From: Micromonospora alfalfae
GTDB taxonomy: Bacteria > Actinomycetota > Actinomycetes > Mycobacteriales > Micromonosporaceae
NCBI RefSeq assembly: GCF_022230925.1
Contig: NZ_JAKKFH010000023.1
Span: 1-64,000 of the forward strand
Direction of reading: 5' to 3'
Length of the DNA stretch: 64,000 nucleotides
Shown here: one piece after another, positions 62,213 through 64,000 of the stretch
Position numbering within the stretch: the stretch's first letter is position 1
Layout: every line of letters starts with the position of its first letter
The notes under the pieces: model-generated
What the model was told of the DNA's origin: nothing
Seen by the model: the letters and a program-made list of their open reading frames with translations, nothing else
Databases searched by the model: none
Position numbers and translations under genes: made by a program

Positions 62213-62237
62213 GTTTGCCGCCCGGTCACCGGGGAAC
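62213..62237 (+). promoter_or_regulatory. SigB/SigF-type promoter of the ChaB gene
   Basis: GTTT, 15 nt, GGGAAC on the plus strand, 36 nt before the ATG at 62274. It is divergent from the YihY promoter, with 28 nt between the two -35 elements. Confidence 0.65.
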
Positions 62238-62273
62238 GGTCACAGTGACACTGTCGACACGGAGGAGGACGAG

Positions 62274-62675
62274 ATGCCACGGCGCGAAGACCTGCCCAGC
62301 ACGCTGCGACGCTCCCCGGAGAAGGCGCAGCGCACCTGGGAGAAGACGCACGACTCGGCGGTCGAGACCTACGGCGAGGGGGAGCGGTCGCACCGCACCG
62401 CCTTCGCCGCAGTGAAGCATCAGTTCGAGAAGGTGGGCGACCACTGGGAGCCGAAGGGTCGCAAGGGCCCCAGCGACCAGCAGGCCGCCGGCGGCGGGCC
62501 GGAACGACGGGCCCCCACCGCGGGCGGCGTGGACGCCAACGCCACAAAGGACCACCTGATGTCGGTGGCCCGCAAACTCGACGTGCCCGGGCGGTCCAGC
62601 ATGACCAAACCGGAGCTGGTCACCGCCATCGAGAAGGCAAACGACCGCGCCACCCGCAAGGCCCGCGGCGACTGA
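62274..62675 (+). CDS. ChaB domain protein with C-terminal Rho-N/SAP-like domain
   Basis: 133 aa. The ChaB domain (about 5-65) shows LRRSPEKAQRTWEKTHDSAVE, GERSHRTAFAAVKHQFEK and VGDHWEPKG. After a Gly/Pro linker, TKDHLMSVARKLDVPGRSSM and KPELVTAIEKANDRATRK form a small Rho-N/SAP-like nucleic-acid-binding unit. It may bind DNA or RNA under stress; ChaB itself was linked to cation transport regulation in E. coli. GGAGGAGG is 7 nt upstream of the ATG. Confidence 0.85.
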   Translation: MPRREDLPSTLRRSPEKAQRTWEKTHDSAVETYGEGERSHRTAFAAVKHQFEKVGDHWEPKGRKGPSDQQAAGGGPERRAPTAGGVDANATKDHLMSVARKLDVPGRSSMTKPELVTAIEKANDRATRKARGD

Positions 62676-62709
62676 CCCCAGCCACACCGGAGCACAACCG
62701 ACGCGGTAC

Positions 62710-62738
62710 GGGCGGACGCGCCACCCCTGCGTCCGCCC
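62710..62738. terminator. Bidirectional terminator between ChaB and aldehyde dehydrogenase genes
   Basis: A perfect 10-bp stem GGGCGGACGC/GCGTCCGCCC with a 9-nt loop between convergent stops. Confidence 0.78.
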
Positions 62739-62745
62739 GCACCGT

Positions 62746-64000
62746 TCACCAGTGCCCGCCCCCGGGCGCCTCGATGTGTACCGCCTTCGTGGCGGTGAAC
62801 TCGTCCAGCAGCTCCGGGCCGTACCCGAAGCCCTGCCCGCTGGCCCGACGCGGATGCGCGGCACCCCCCGGCGCGCCCCCGAACACCGCGTTGACCTTGA
62901 CCGTGCCCACCGGGAGCTCCCGCCAGGCCCGCTGCGCGTGACTCATCGACGCTGTCAGCACCGTGGCGGCCAGCCCGTACGGTGAGTCCGCAGCGCAACG
63001 CAGCGCCTCGTCGAACGAGTCGACGACCACCACCGGGGCGACCGGCCCGAAGGTCTCCTCCCGGACCAGCGGCATGTCGTGGCGGCAGTCGGTGACGACG
63101 GTGGCCGGGTAGAACGCCCCCGGCCCGTCCGGCACCTCGCCGCCGACCCGCACCCGCGCGCCGTCGGCCACAGCGGCCGCCACCTGCCCGTGCACGTGGT
63201 CCCGGTGCCGCCTGTCGACCAGCGGGCCCAGCTCGGTGCCCGGGTCCCGCCCCGGCCCGACCCGCAGCGCTCCCGCGCGTCGTACCAGCGCGGCCACGAA
63301 GTCGTCGGCCACCTCCCGGTGCACGTAGAGCCGCTCCACCGCCACGCAGATCTGCCCGGCGTTGGCGAACGCGCCGAGCGCTGCCTGCTCCGCCGCCCAC
63401 TCCGGGTCGATGCCCGCGTCCACTATCAACGGGTCACTGCCGCCGTTCTCCAGGAGCACCTTCGCGCCGGTGCGGGCCGCCGCGGCGGCGATCGCCCGCC
63501 CGGTCGCTGTGGAACCCACGTGGGCCACCACGTCGACGTCCTGCGCCGCCAGTGCCGCACCCACCTCCGGGCCGCCGGTGAGCAGTGACAACACACCGGC
63601 CGGCAGCGCCTGGTCCAGTGCTCGGGCCAGCAGCCACCCCGTCGCCGGTGCCCGTTCGCTCGGCTTGTAGAGCACCACGTTCCCGGTCACCACTGCCGCG
63701 CCGAGCAGTCCACAGGAGACCGCCACCGGGTCGTTCCAGGGGGTGATCGCCGCGACCACCCCGCGTGGCTGCGGGGTCAGGAAGTCCAGCGCGTCGGGTT
63801 CGCCGTTCAGCGTGCGCCCGCCGCGCAGCGGTGCCAGCTCCGCATACTGTCGCAGGGTGCCGATCCCCGCCTCGACGCCGCCGCGCGCGTCCGCCAACGG
63901 CTTGCCCATCTCCGCGGTGACCGCCGCCGCCAACTCGTCGATGACCGCCTCCACCGCGTCCGCGGCCCGGTGCACCGCCGCCGCCCGTTCCGCCGGGGCG
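62746..64000 (-). CDS. Aldehyde dehydrogenase, 5'-truncated by the window end
   Basis: The 418 codons seen are open through the right edge, so the N-terminus lies outside. Motifs are ITPWNDPVAV, YKPSERAPATGW, VGSTATGRAIA, ENGGSDPLIV (the Glu followed by an unusual Asn in place of the common Leu-Gly), the catalytic Cys in NAGQICVAVERLYV and EETFGPVAPV. It belongs to the NAD(P)+-dependent ALDH superfamily. The aldehyde is unknown; the C-terminus ends GGGHW. It differs from the GabD-like enzyme at 16.3 kb. Confidence 0.88.
   Translation of the reverse strand, partial: APAERAAAVHRAADAVEAVIDELAAAVTAEMGKPLADARGGVEAGIGTLRQYAELAPLRGGRTLNGEPDALDFLTPQPRGVVAAITPWNDPVAVSCGLLGAAVVTGNVVLYKPSERAPATGWLLARALDQALPAGVLSLLTGGPEVGAALAAQDVDVVAHVGSTATGRAIAAAAARTGAKVLLENGGSDPLIVDAGIDPEWAAEQAALGAFANAGQICVAVERLYVHREVADDFVAALVRRAGALRVGPGRDPGTELGPLVDRRHRDHVHGQVAAAVADGARVRVGGEVPDGPGAFYPATVVTDCRHDMPLVREETFGPVAPVVVVDSFDEALRCAADSPYGLAATVLTASMSHAQRAWRELPVGTVKVNAVFGGAPGGAAHPRRASGQGFGYGPELLDEFTATKAVHIEAPGGGHW

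Overview
The window is a chromosomal stretch of a very GC-rich actinobacterium. Strong third-position GC, frequent GTG starts, Scr1/DUF397 regulator pairs, a CebR-type cellulose operator, a MhuD-like haem oxygenase and SigB/SigF-like promoters point to Micromonosporaceae, most likely Micromonospora or a close relative (inference, no search was run). About 62 protein genes were found. There is no rRNA, tRNA, CRISPR array, prophage or secondary-metabolite cluster, and most of the content is housekeeping, stress and carbohydrate genes.

Left part (1-20 kb): a DUF559 endonuclease-like gene lies between two large palindromes that are inverted relative to each other, followed by a GC-rich tandem repeat. 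Next come a DUF3516 helicase, trmB, a secreted protein with a class F sortase, and a hydrolase/quinone-reductase pair enclosed by two copies of a dispersed 78-bp repeat. Then come a MhuD-like haem monooxygenase, xthA, a PAC2 protein, a wall-enzyme-like protein, an EcsC-like protein, a GDSL lipoprotein, a succinate-semialdehyde-type dehydrogenase and a flavin-dependent LLM oxidoreductase.

Middle part (18.8-44 kb): Na+/H+ antiporter with a UBP zinc finger, MFS exporter, GH9 cellulase under a perfect CebR box, PP2C phosphatase, HrpB helicase, an Scr1-like/DUF397 regulator pair divergent from a GPP34-permease-acetyltransferase operon, and a SigB/SigF-family sigma factor. These are followed by a phospholipase D-like protein, a MarR-pirin operon, a TetR/FBP-domain divergent pair and an HxlR divergon with two tandem palindromes over the start region.

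Right part (44-64 kb): a stress protein, a GH15 hydrolase, a multidomain secreted sugar dehydrogenase, a phosphoesterase, a second antiporter, a PAS-GAF-SpoIIE-HATPase signalling protein, and a run of small membrane and stress genes ending at a truncated aldehyde dehydrogenase. Eight sites in the window match the SigB/SigF promoter form (GNNT, 15-16 nt, GGGWA). Seven of them serve small membrane or stress genes, including the YihY, ChaB, DUF2795 and SRPBCC genes. With the sigma gene at 34.4-35.2 kb and the SpoIIE phosphatase/kinase protein, they suggest a general stress regulon. A second promoter style, TANNNT 6-8 nt before the start codon, marks at least nine probably leaderless genes.
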